Assembly (NCBI GenBank): GCA_002293545.1
Contig: DBDL01000009.1
Span: forward strand, 4,822 to 10,470
Source: Lachnoclostridium sp. UBA933
GTDB taxonomy: Bacteria > Bacillota > Clostridia > Lachnospirales > Lachnospiraceae
DNA: 5,649 bases
Direction of reading: 5' to 3'
Shown piece after piece: positions 1 through 5,649 of the stretch. Within the stretch, counting starts at the first letter, position 1. Each line of letters opens with the position of its first letter. The translations under genes were made by a program, and so were the position numbers. The notes beneath the pieces were generated by a model that saw nothing but the letters and a program-made list of their open reading frames with translations, ran no database searches and was not told the DNA's origin.

Positions 1-896
1 CGCCGTGTTTCTAAAGAATCCGTTTTATTGTTTTCGGATAGATACGTTTCAAATTCCCTTGGGGTGAGTTTTTCTAATTTTTTGAAAGCACGGTAAAAGG
101 TAGAGTAATCCTCGAAACCGCATGAAGAATATATTTTTGACGGTTTTTCACCGGAAACAATCAATTGCTTCGCATAGGAGATTCTTAATAAGGTAATGTA
201 ATTATGGATAGTAAGGGATGTGGATTCCCTGAATAATTTCGTGACTGTCTGCCGGTTTGTCAATAAGTCCGTACATAATTTTTCTATTGATATTTTTTTG
301 GTAAAATTCTTGGAGAGATAATGAATCGTTTGGGATAACAGCGAGTCGGTTTCCGGTATTTTATAAGCGTCGATTTCCGTCATGATATATTTGTTTATTA
401 TCGAAACGATTTGCAGAATACAAGCGCGGTTGAGCATTTCCTTATTATAAAAACTCTTGAACTTATTCTCTTTCATTTGTTGTATTGCATTTACAATTCT
501 TTCAAAATCCGAAGAGTCATGAATAGAATAACAGTATATGCCGGTTTTTTCGATTTCTCTTAGCGGCTTCATAAGAGAATGTTGCTGGAATTGAAAGGAA
601 CCCAGGCAATTTTCGGTTGCATTCAGGTACATTCTTTCATAAGGATGGCTTTTATCCACCGGTATCAGGTTATGAGTGTGATACGGCGGAACAATAATAA
701 CCTCTCCCTTTTTTATATTATAAATATGATTGTCAATTAAAAATTGAATCTTACCTTCAAGAAAAATGTAAAATTCATAGTGATTATGCGTATGAACGGA
801 AACAAGCGGGCAATAATCATTTCTTGCATGCTCGGCGTTATAATAATAATCCGCTGCTAAAGGATATTTATATTCTATGATTGAGTAATGATTCAT
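1..896 (-). CDS. AraC/XylS-family transcriptional regulator with cupin sensor domain (3' end outside window)
   Basis: A DNA-binding regulator of the AraC family, acting in the cytoplasm. The frame is open for 298 codons from ATG at 896 to the left edge, so the stop lies outside; family members are about 280-300 residues, so little is missing. Residues 30-80 form a cupin-like sensor domain with the metal/ligand-type motif HTHNHYEFY (35-43), a GEVIIVPPYHTHN segment (64-76) and predicted beta strands. Residues 195-285 carry the paired helix-turn-helix domain: the first HTH is around ISIEKLCTDLLTNRQTVTK (202-220), the second around CGFEDYSTFYRAFKK (259-273), closing with LTPREF (277-282). The family's glycine after the first HTH (F+xxxG) is Ser/Thr here, a minor deviation. 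ATG 896 is preferred over the in-frame ATG at 908 because a good Shine-Dalgarno lies 6 nt before 896, while AGGA abuts 908. It lies downstream of and co-oriented with the GH115 gene but has its own promoter. The inducer cannot be read; a plant-derived sugar is an inference from context. The gene looks more AT-rich than its neighbour. Confidence 0.95.
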   Translation of the reverse strand, partial: MNHYSIIEYKYPLAADYYYNAEHARNDYCPLVSVHTHNHYEFYIFLEGKIQFLIDNHIYNIKKGEVIIVPPYHTHNLIPVDKSHPYERMYLNATENCLGSFQFQQHSLMKPLREIEKTGIYCYSIHDSSDFERIVNAIQQMKENKFKSFYNKEMLNRACILQIVSIINKYIMTEIDAYKIPETDSLLSQTIHYLSKNFTKKISIEKLCTDLLTNRQTVTKLFRESTSLTIHNYITLLRISYAKQLIVSGEKPSKIYSSCGFEDYSTFYRAFKKLEKLTPREFETYLSENNKTDSLETR

Positions 897-902
897 AATA
901 TG

Positions 903-912
903 CCTCATTCCT
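903..912 (-). promoter_or_regulatory. Ribosome binding site of the AraC-family regulator
   Basis: On the minus strand AGGAATGAGG precedes ATG 896, leaving 6 nt between GAGG and the start codon. This decides the start: the alternative in-frame ATG at 908 lies inside this motif and has only AGGA directly abutting it. Confidence 0.75.
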
Positions 913-966
913 GCGCATGTTTTCCGCGCATAATCATCCGAAGTCAGTATGCGGTGCAAACTTCAT

Positions 967-978
967 ACAGACATCTGT
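967..978. repeat. Small palindrome in the regulator leader, possible operator
   Basis: ACAGACATCTGT has 5-bp inverted arms (ACAGA/TCTGT) around a 2-bp centre. It lies some 24-35 nt downstream of the predicted transcription start of the regulator, a position where a repressor or autoregulator could bind. A 12-bp palindrome of this quality can occur by chance in AT-rich DNA, so the role is speculative. Confidence 0.25.
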
Positions 979-1007
979 TTTGTCTTATGTCATTTACAGT
1001 TTCTTAA

Positions 1008-1036
1008 ATTATAATATAGTATTAGTGTTTTTTCAA
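1008..1036 (-). promoter_or_regulatory. Sigma-A-type promoter of the AraC-family regulator
   Basis: On the minus strand TTGAAA (1036-1031) and TATAAT (1013-1008) are separated by exactly 17 bp. The -10 box is a perfect consensus match and the -35 box is close to TTGACA. The start of transcription should fall near 1001, giving a leader of about 105 nt before ATG 896. The surrounding DNA is AT-rich. This strongly suggests the regulator is transcribed independently of the GH115 gene upstream. Confidence 0.8.
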
Positions 1037-1062
1037 GAATCTATAGATACAAACGACACACC

Positions 1063-1104
1063 CTAGGTAAGCATTGATTTAATCGAAAATCAGTGCTTAC
1101 CTAG
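1063..1104. repeat. Near-perfect 18-bp inverted repeat (42-bp palindromic element)
   Basis: The left arm CTAGGTAAGCATTGATTT (1063-1080) and right arm AAATCAGTGCTTACCTAG (1087-1104) pair over 18 bp around a 6-nt loop AATCGA. The single mismatch (T1074 opposite G1093) is a U-G wobble in plus-strand RNA and an A-C mismatch in minus-strand RNA. Neither side has a U-run, so it is not a canonical intrinsic terminator. It ends 26 bp upstream of the regulator's -35 box. It could be a dispersed palindromic repeat, the remnant of a small mobile element, a structured RNA, or a very long operator; the sequence alone does not decide. Confidence 0.8.
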
Positions 1105-1123
1105 TTCAAGGGAGCCTGTAAAG

Positions 1124-1160
1124 CAAATCAGCGGCAGGAGTGTTCCCTGCCGCTGATTTG
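1124..1160 (-). terminator. Probable intrinsic terminator downstream of the GH115 gene
   Basis: The arms CAAATCAGCGGCAGG (1124-1138) and CCTGCCGCTGATTTG (1146-1160) pair perfectly over 15 bp around a 7-nt loop; the inner half is GC-rich. It starts 103 bases after the GH115 stop codon and before the regulator's promoter, where a terminator is expected. On the minus strand the stem is followed by CTTTACAGG, a poor U-tract; on the plus strand it is followed by TTTT. It may therefore work in both directions, and its efficiency for the minus-strand transcript is uncertain. Confidence 0.6.
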
Positions 1161-1164
1161 TTTT

Positions 1165-1193
1165 ACTATATATGAACTGTCATTTCATATAGT
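1165..1193. repeat. AT-rich bulged hairpin between GH115 stop and terminator
   Basis: ACTATATATGAA (1165-1176) and TTCATATAGT (1184-1193) pair around a 7-nt loop CTGTCAT, with one 2-nt bulge. It sits directly beside the terminator-like stem. It might stabilise the 3' end of the GH115 mRNA or be part of a larger structured element; low GC content makes it weak, and it may be incidental. Confidence 0.4.
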
Positions 1194-1262
1194 CCCTCCG
1201 GGGGATGCGCACGATTTCTTTATAACGGGATACCATTCATTTTGTCTGAGCAGATTGCGTTC

Positions 1263-2267
1263 TCAGCGGACGCATGTAATTTTAACGGACTGTAATGTCA
1301 CATCTGCCGCGGTAATCGTTTCTGCCGAACCGTTGGGATTGCCAAGCTGTAAGATGAAATATCCTGTCGTTAAATCACTCTTGTTTGCGGTAAATGCCAA
1401 TGGTTTTACCAAGATATTTGACAATTTATCGAGAGAACTGACCTCCGTACCATTCCAGCTCTGCTGTGTAAGCGGATTTCCCAAACTGTAACGGAATCTG
1501 GCATCGGTGCTTGAAGTTCCTGCGATCGTAACGGTAATGGACGTCGATTCACTTAACTTCTGTATCTGCTCCGAAGTTAATTTGAGATTCAATCGCTGTT
1601 TCCATTCCGTAAAATGATAAACCACTTGCTCCGGACTGATATCTGCCGCCGGTACATTGGCATTGATTGCCGGGTTGCCTGCGGTAAGGCAGTCATTTAA
1701 ATCCAAATAAAATTCATTGGCATCGGCGGCTTCCGGTATTTTGTATGCGGATGACGGATCCGGCGTCGGCGCCGGCATTTTACATGTAATCTTGATGGAT
1801 TCGATCGTAACGTCTGCGGAAGTAATCGGGTCCTTCGCACTGTTTGAGTTACCCAACTGCAATATGAAGAAATCATATACTTTATTATTGGTATTTATAT
1901 TTCCTGAAAAACTTAATGACATATTCAGGTTGTTGGACAGGGTATCCAGATTAATTACGTTCGTACCGTTCCAATTCTGCTGTGTTGACGGATCCCCCAG
2001 ACTGTAACGGAACCGTGCTTCCGTACTGGAGGTTCCGTTGATTTCCACCGTAATACCCGAAGCCTTTCTGAGCATCAATAATTGTTCCGGCGCAAGTTCA
2101 AAATTCACACGCTGCGCCCACTCCGCATACTGAAACGTTACTTTGTTTTCGCCTAAGACAGATTCGGGGACTTTATTATTGATTGCGGCTGTTCCCGCCG
2201 TTTGGCTCTCATTCAAATCCAGATAGAACTCATTTTCATTTTCTGCTTCCGGAACCTTGTATTTTAT
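1263..2267 (-). repeat. Tandem duplication of a ~160-residue C-terminal module in the GH115 protein
   Basis: Copy 1 is encoded at about 2267-1779 (core residues 1119-1278) and copy 2 at about 1751-1263 (1291-1448), joined by the short linker PAPTPDPSS. By hand alignment about 85 of 158 positions are identical, with a net 2-residue gap. Shared blocks are EFYLDLN, TAG, EW-QR, GTSST-ARFRYSLG, TQQ-WNGT, FILQLGN, ADVT and KITC. Alternating hydrophobic residues and conserved Trp/Tyr suggest a beta-sandwich carbohydrate-binding module. I do not recognise the family. Divergence at DNA level shows the duplication is not recent. Confidence 0.85.
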
Positions 2268-5200
2268 GGAAGGATTTGCAAATGTAATTTGAATGGAGTT
2301 TACGTCGGCATCTCCGCTTGATACCTTATAGGAAAGGATTCCTTTTTCATACGGAAGTGTCACGGGATTTTCCAAATCAAAATCACCGCTGCCGTTTACT
2401 TCAATACTTCCGATTGTTTGTTCGTTCCATAACACATCTACATTGGAGATAACTGTGGATGCCGCATTTACTTTTACAATATAATCGGTTTCTTTTGGAA
2501 CCAGTACATCTGCCGGCATAGCTGATTCCTCTATGACTGCCGGCAAAATATAGACTTGATCCTGTATATCCGCCGTCAATACCGACTTCTTTTCCGAACC
2601 GACATAATAACTTTCCGGCGGACCGAAATATGAATTTTTGATTTCCGCAGAATCACTGTACAAAACAAGTTTTTGCAGAACCAGCTCCGGGTCCACGGAA
2701 TAAATCCTTATGGTGTGTTCCCCTGCGTCCAATGTATGAGCAGAAGAAGTGATACGGGCATTCAGCATGACATGATCCTGCCATTGTGTTCCGGTTACCC
2801 CCGCACTGTAATGTAAGGAATCAATGGAGTCGATTTCTTCCATCGCACCGCCGTCAATTTTCACGCCGTATTTCATGCCGACATAATCCCAATCCACATT
2901 ATTGGACGGAGCAACGTATGTTTGCAGTGTGTAGGTACCGTTTTCTTTTATATAAACCTTATACTCAAGATAAGGGGCGTCTTCCGTATTGCCGTATGTT
3001 TTTTTACTCGGCAATACTTTAAAGGAGGATTCGGTTTTTCCGTAATTTTTAATTTCAGTCCAAGCGGCACCGTCGCCCGCCGCCTGATTGTCACTGAAGT
3101 GCTTTGCTTCTATGGATATATAACCGTGGTCTTCTATAAAAGTCATCGGAGAAAGAGCGCTGATATCAGTAACCTTCGCATTGATTATCAGCTCGATTGT
3201 TTTCCCTGCGCCGGTAACGGTTATTTTTCCGGTGCTGTTTGCGGTAACTTTACTGAAATCAACGGAAACACCCAATGTATCCTGTGATATTACCTTTCCG
3301 CTTGTCTTTGTAAGAGTAATCCAGTCGTTATCTGCTTCAGCCGTATAATCAAACGCCTCTCCGCCGGTATTGGCAATATCGACATAATAGGTTTCCTGAT
3401 TGGTATTCGTAAAATCCGGAAGGCTGACACTGCCTGAACGTGTTATAAGTCCGTTGCCCTGAACGCCGATTACCATATCGGATTTTAATTCCGCTTCCAG
3501 TGTCCTGGCAGCAGGGTAACTCCATCCTGTGTCATTCCACGCCGAATAACCTACATGGTTGGAACTCATCATGCCTTTCCATTTATCGCCGACACCCGGC
3601 ATATGATTGTTATATGTATCCGCCAGTTCTTTATCGAAAGCAATGGATTGATTCAATAGGTAGCCGTAAATATTGGCGGATATTCTCTTTTGTTTATAAT
3701 AAAATTGATTCAATCCGGCATAAATCTGCATTCGGTGTACATTTGCCGATGCCACTGCCGGAAAGTATACCAGTTGATAATAGGCTGCCTGCGCTTCCGG
3801 TGTTACATTCCCTTTTACGCGTTCCGCAGTTTCAATCAACGTATCCAGACGTTTCAGCATGGTCATTGCTTCATTGTAGTTTTCAATACTGTATGTGGAG
3901 GGAATAACAATTTCCGGTTTGCGGATGCCGTTGATTTTGGCATATTCCTCAACGATATAGGAAATATCCTTCAAATCCTCCCCGCTGAAATCATTTTTAA
4001 ACTGTGCTTCTGTCCAGTTCTTCACATAATCCCCGGCACTGTTCACATTTGATGTCCCATAGGTATCAAAGTCATATGCCATGTCAAGGAAATAAGATAT
4101 GTTCATTTCCATCGGTTTTAAATCACCGGCATTAACGATCCAAACATCCTTTACACCGTAGTCGTATGCCATCGACATTTGTTCCCAAACCTTAGTCAGA
4201 GGAACGGTATTTACCCATTCATAAGACCTTGGTCCTCCGTGATAATCAAAGTGATAGTACATACCCCATCCGGCGGTGCGGTTCTTATTCGCTTCCGTCG
4301 GCAGCGTGCGTATATTGCCGAAATTATCTTCCGTCAGCATAACCGTTACATCATTTAACACGTCCCAATCCTTTAATCCCGGTACGCCGTTTCCTCCGTA
4401 CCAAAATTGCTCTACTTCTTTGTAGAGTGCAAGTATCGTCGGCGTATCGGTGTATTCGTTGTCTGCCAAAATCTTTTTCTGATCGGTAATGATATCTTTC
4501 AGCAGATTTACGTTATCCTCTACCGTACCATTCGGGAGCATCGGTGAATCCGCCTCACCCCGCATACCAAGTGTGATGAGGCTGTCCAAACCCTTGCCCC
4601 GGACTGCCGATTCATTCCAAAACTGCTGCAACCCTGCTTTATTGGTTGCATAATTCCATTCACCGCTGCCGTATTTTTCCCTCTTAAACTCTTGTTCCGC
4701 ACGCATCATCGGCTCATGGTGGGACGTACCCATTACAATTCCGTATTCATTTGCCATAATCAGATTGGCGTCTTTTGCGGACTTCCCATCCTGCCCAAAC
4801 GCATTGTTCCACATGGCAGGCCACAGATAATTGCCTTTTAAGCGCAGAATCAGTTCAAATACATGTTCATAAAAATCTTCATTAAAACTGGGTGACCCGA
4901 ATTTCTGAACCCAACTGCTCAATGACGGGGCTTCGTCATTTAAGAAAATACCGCGGTATTTTACGGACGGCTCCTTTGAAACAGTTTCAAGGTCTTCTTT
5001 GTCAAAGGCAATTGCCGGACGCTTGACGGGATTTACATCCCCCCAGTAAACCCACGGGGATACTCCCATCAGCTCGGATATATGATAAAGCCCGTAGATG
5101 GCACCGCGTTTATCGCTTCCCGTTACCACAATCGCCTGTTCGATATTCGGAACCGGTTTTTTTACAACATCAATTTGGTAAACCTCCCATTTATTTTTAA

Positions 5201-5649
5201 CGGAGCTGATGTCTATTTTATTCTCCGCAATCAAAGAATCAATTACATCGTTGTTTCCAATACTCCCCACAATAATGACTGTTCCGGTCAGACCGGAAAT
5301 GTTAGTAGAAACAGGAGCTGTCAGATTGGTTATTAATTTTACATCACCGGCAAAGGATGCTGCCACCCGGTTTAACCCGGCATAGTCCGATCCGCTTTCA
5401 TCAATATAAATAGGCGCAGCGGAATCATTTTCAGCGATAACGACCTTTCCTTCCGTATCAATCGGCGGATTACTTGCGGGTGTTCCGGTCGGATTGACCG
5501 CCGGTGTTTCGGTTGGATTGACCGCCGGTGTTTCGGTCGGATTGACCGCCGGTGTTCCGGTTGGATTTACCGCTGGTGTTTCTGTGGGAATATCCGGTGT
5601 TTTGGTCGGATTCACAATGGGAGTTTCTGTCGGCTTTGTTGTCGCCGGT
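1263..5649 (-). CDS. Multidomain secreted GH115 enzyme, probable xylan alpha-1,2-glucuronidase (5' end outside window)
   Basis: Family GH115 enzymes are inverting alpha-glucuronidases that remove glucuronic or 4-O-methylglucuronic acid from xylan, including internal residues. The frame covers 1461 residues, open at the right edge; positions below count the GTG codon at 5615 as residue 1. That GTG is an internal Val inside a Pro/Thr linker (to ~50), not a start. Then: GH115 N-terminal domain (~56-205), catalytic barrel (~215-560), helical domain (~560-715), BACON/Ig-like domain (~722-815), GH115 C-terminal beta-sandwich (~820-1000), unassigned beta-rich stretch (~1008-1115), and two copies of an unknown module (1119-1278, 1291-1448). 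Family-type motifs include GIFLNDEAP (222-230), GNYLWPAMWNNAF (261-273), GTSHHEPMMR (296-305), LGMRGEAD (349-356), LYKEV (397-401), LTEDNFGN (427-434) and HFDYHGGPRSYEW (455-467). The catalytic acids probably lie among these Asp/Glu residues, but I do not assign them. The near absence of Cys and the Pro/Thr linker fit export. Some GH115 relatives may act on other glucuronylated glycans, so xylan is likely rather than certain. Confidence 0.93.
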   Translation of the reverse strand, partial: PATTKPTETPIVNPTKTPDIPTETPAVNPTGTPAVNPTETPAVNPTETPAVNPTGTPASNPPIDTEGKVVIAENDSAAPIYIDESGSDYAGLNRVAASFAGDVKLITNLTAPVSTNISGLTGTVIIVGSIGNNDVIDSLIAENKIDISSVKNKWEVYQIDVVKKPVPNIEQAIVVTGSDKRGAIYGLYHISELMGVSPWVYWGDVNPVKRPAIAFDKEDLETVSKEPSVKYRGIFLNDEAPSLSSWVQKFGSPSFNEDFYEHVFELILRLKGNYLWPAMWNNAFGQDGKSAKDANLIMANEYGIVMGTSHHEPMMRAEQEFKREKYGSGEWNYATNKAGLQQFWNESAVRGKGLDSLITLGMRGEADSPMLPNGTVEDNVNLLKDIITDQKKILADNEYTDTPTILALYKEVEQFWYGGNGVPGLKDWDVLNDVTVMLTEDNFGNIRTLPTEANKNRTAGWGMYYHFDYHGGPRSYEWVNTVPLTKVWEQMSMAYDYGVKDVWIVNAGDLKPMEMNISYFLDMAYDFDTYGTSNVNSAGDYVKNWTEAQFKNDFSGEDLKDISYIVEEYAKINGIRKPEIVIPSTYSIENYNEAMTMLKRLDTLIETAERVKGNVTPEAQAAYYQLVYFPAVASANVHRMQIYAGLNQFYYKQKRISANIYGYLLNQSIAFDKELADTYNNHMPGVGDKWKGMMSSNHVGYSAWNDTGWSYPAARTLEAELKSDMVIGVQGNGLITRSGSVSLPDFTNTNQETYYVDIANTGGEAFDYTAEADNDWITLTKTSGKVISQDTLGVSVDFSKVTANSTGKITVTGAGKTIELIINAKVTDISALSPMTFIEDHGYISIEAKHFSDNQAAGDGAAWTEIKNYGKTESSFKVLPSKKTYGNTEDAPYLEYKVYIKENGTYTLQTYVAPSNNVDWDYVGMKYGVKIDGGAMEEIDSIDSLHYSAGVTGTQWQDHVMLNARITSSAHTLDAGEHTIRIYSVDPELVLQKLVLYSDSAEIKNSYFGPPESYYVGSEKKSVLTADIQDQVYILPAVIEESAMPADVLVPKETDYIVKVNAASTVISNVDVLWNEQTIGSIEVNGSGDFDLENPVTLPYEKGILSYKVSSGDADVNSIQITFANPSIKYKVPEAENENEFYLDLNESQTAGTAAINNKVPESVLGENKVTFQYAEWAQRVNFELAPEQLLMLRKASGITVEINGTSSTEARFRYSLGDPSTQQNWNGTNVINLDTLSNNLNMSLSFSGNINTNNKVYDFFILQLGNSNSAKDPITSADVTIESIKITCKMPAPTPDPSSAYKIPEAADANEFYLDLNDCLTAGNPAINANVPAADISPEQVVYHFTEWKQRLNLKLTSEQIQKLSESTSITVTIAGTSSTDARFRYSLGNPLTQQSWNGTEVSSLDKLSNILVKPLAFTANKSDLTTGYFILQLGNPNGSAETITAADVTLQSVKITCVR
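5467..5649 (-). repeat. 24-bp tandem repeats encoding a Pro/Thr-rich linker
   Basis: About seven units run from 5467 to the window edge: 24-bp units at 5467, 5491, 5515, 5539 and 5563, a 21-bp unit at 5587, another 24-bp unit at 5608, then a partial one. Units 5491, 5515 and 5539 are almost identical and the outer ones more degenerate. Each encodes eight residues of the type NPT(E/G/K)TPAV. Such linkers join modules in secreted clostridial glycosidases, so another domain or at least a signal peptide should lie beyond the edge. Near-identical units are prone to slippage, so unit number may vary between strains or be misassembled. Confidence 0.9.

Larger units (their letters stand above)
897..1262. 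other. Intergenic region between GH115 gene and AraC-family regulator
   Basis: These 366 bases contain no open reading frame of useful length on either strand. From the GH115 stop towards the regulator they hold: about 60 bases with no feature I can name; an orphan GGAGG (1195-1199); three inverted repeats (1165-1193, 1124-1160, 1063-1104); the regulator's promoter (1008-1036); and its leader with a short palindrome and ribosome binding site. I see no tRNA, recognisable riboswitch or insertion-sequence remnant. Confidence 0.7.

Noticed and set aside
1063..1104. Intrinsic terminator
   Set aside because: No U-run follows the stem on either strand, and the arms are not GC-rich at the base; kept as an inverted repeat of unknown role.
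1194..1206. CCCTCCGGGGGAT as a GC hairpin
   Set aside because: Only about four base pairs can form around a very short loop; explained better as chance plus the GGAGG motif.
1188..1262. Frameshifted or read-through C-terminal extension of the GH115 protein
   Set aside because: In-frame translation after the stop gives about 25 residues unlike anything in the duplicated module, and both module copies end naturally at KITC plus two residues.
4520..4702. 60-codon minus-strand frame inside the GH115 gene
   Set aside because: It is out of frame within the strongly conserved catalytic region and has no recognisable sequence.
1255..5336. Plus-strand open frames of 78-135 codons (for example 1255-1491, 1717-2007, 2922-3287, 3500-3907, 3690-4052, 5082-5336)
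   Set aside because: All lie opposite the GH115 coding frame, show no domain-like sequence, and several overlap each other; they are antisense shadows. Those at 1255 and 1717 resemble each other only because the coding strand is duplicated there.
5613..5615. GTG as start codon of the GH115 gene
   Set aside because: It lies within the linker repeats, no Shine-Dalgarno or signal peptide accompanies it, and the frame stays open with the same repeat pattern to the window edge.
5467..5649. Regular 24-bp repeats resembling a CRISPR array or iterons
   Set aside because: Units are contiguous without spacers, in register with the reading frame, and encode a typical Pro/Thr linker.

Overview
The window carries two genes, both on the minus strand and both cut by a window edge, separated by a 366-base intergenic region. 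The larger (1263-5649) encodes a multidomain extracellular enzyme of glycoside hydrolase family 115, a xylan alpha-1,2-glucuronidase family. The smaller (1-896) encodes an AraC/XylS-family transcriptional regulator with an N-terminal cupin sensor domain. The organism is most likely a plant-polysaccharide-degrading Bacillota, probably of the Clostridia (Lachnospiraceae-like). The reasons are the moderately low GC content, a textbook sigma-A promoter (TTGAAA-17-TATAAT), strong AGGA/GAGG ribosome binding sites, Pro-Thr linkers of the NPTETPAV type, and a single-gene AraC/cupin regulator beside a carbohydrase gene. No rRNA, tRNA or taxonomic marker is present, so this assignment is inference.

Layout, read along the minus strand from high to low coordinates. 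From 5649 to about 5466 lies a Pro/Thr linker built from 24-bp tandem repeats. The linker is open at the window edge, so the true N-terminus, expected to hold a signal peptide and perhaps another module, lies outside. From about 5450 to 3471 comes the GH115 N-terminal domain, the catalytic barrel and the helical domain. A BACON/Ig-like domain (about 3452-3171), the GH115 C-terminal beta-sandwich (about 3158-2616) and an unassigned beta-rich stretch (about 2594-2271) follow. The protein ends in two tandem copies of a ~160-residue module that I do not recognise (2267-1263), probably carbohydrate-binding. The intergenic region (1262-897) holds three inverted repeats: a bulged AT-rich hairpin, a 15-bp GC-rich terminator-like stem, and a near-perfect 18-bp palindrome. 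The regulator's promoter, a roughly 105-nt leader and its ribosome binding site come next. The regulator gene then runs off the left edge, probably within a few codons of its stop.

Working model: the enzyme is exported and removes (4-O-methyl)glucuronic acid side chains from xylan, held to substrate by its C-terminal modules. The regulator has its own promoter and may sense a sugar and control this or neighbouring hemicellulose genes. The regulatory link rests only on adjacency. I see no evidence for a novel defence, mobile or RNA-guided system; the least explained parts are the duplicated C-terminal module and the 1063-1104 palindrome.
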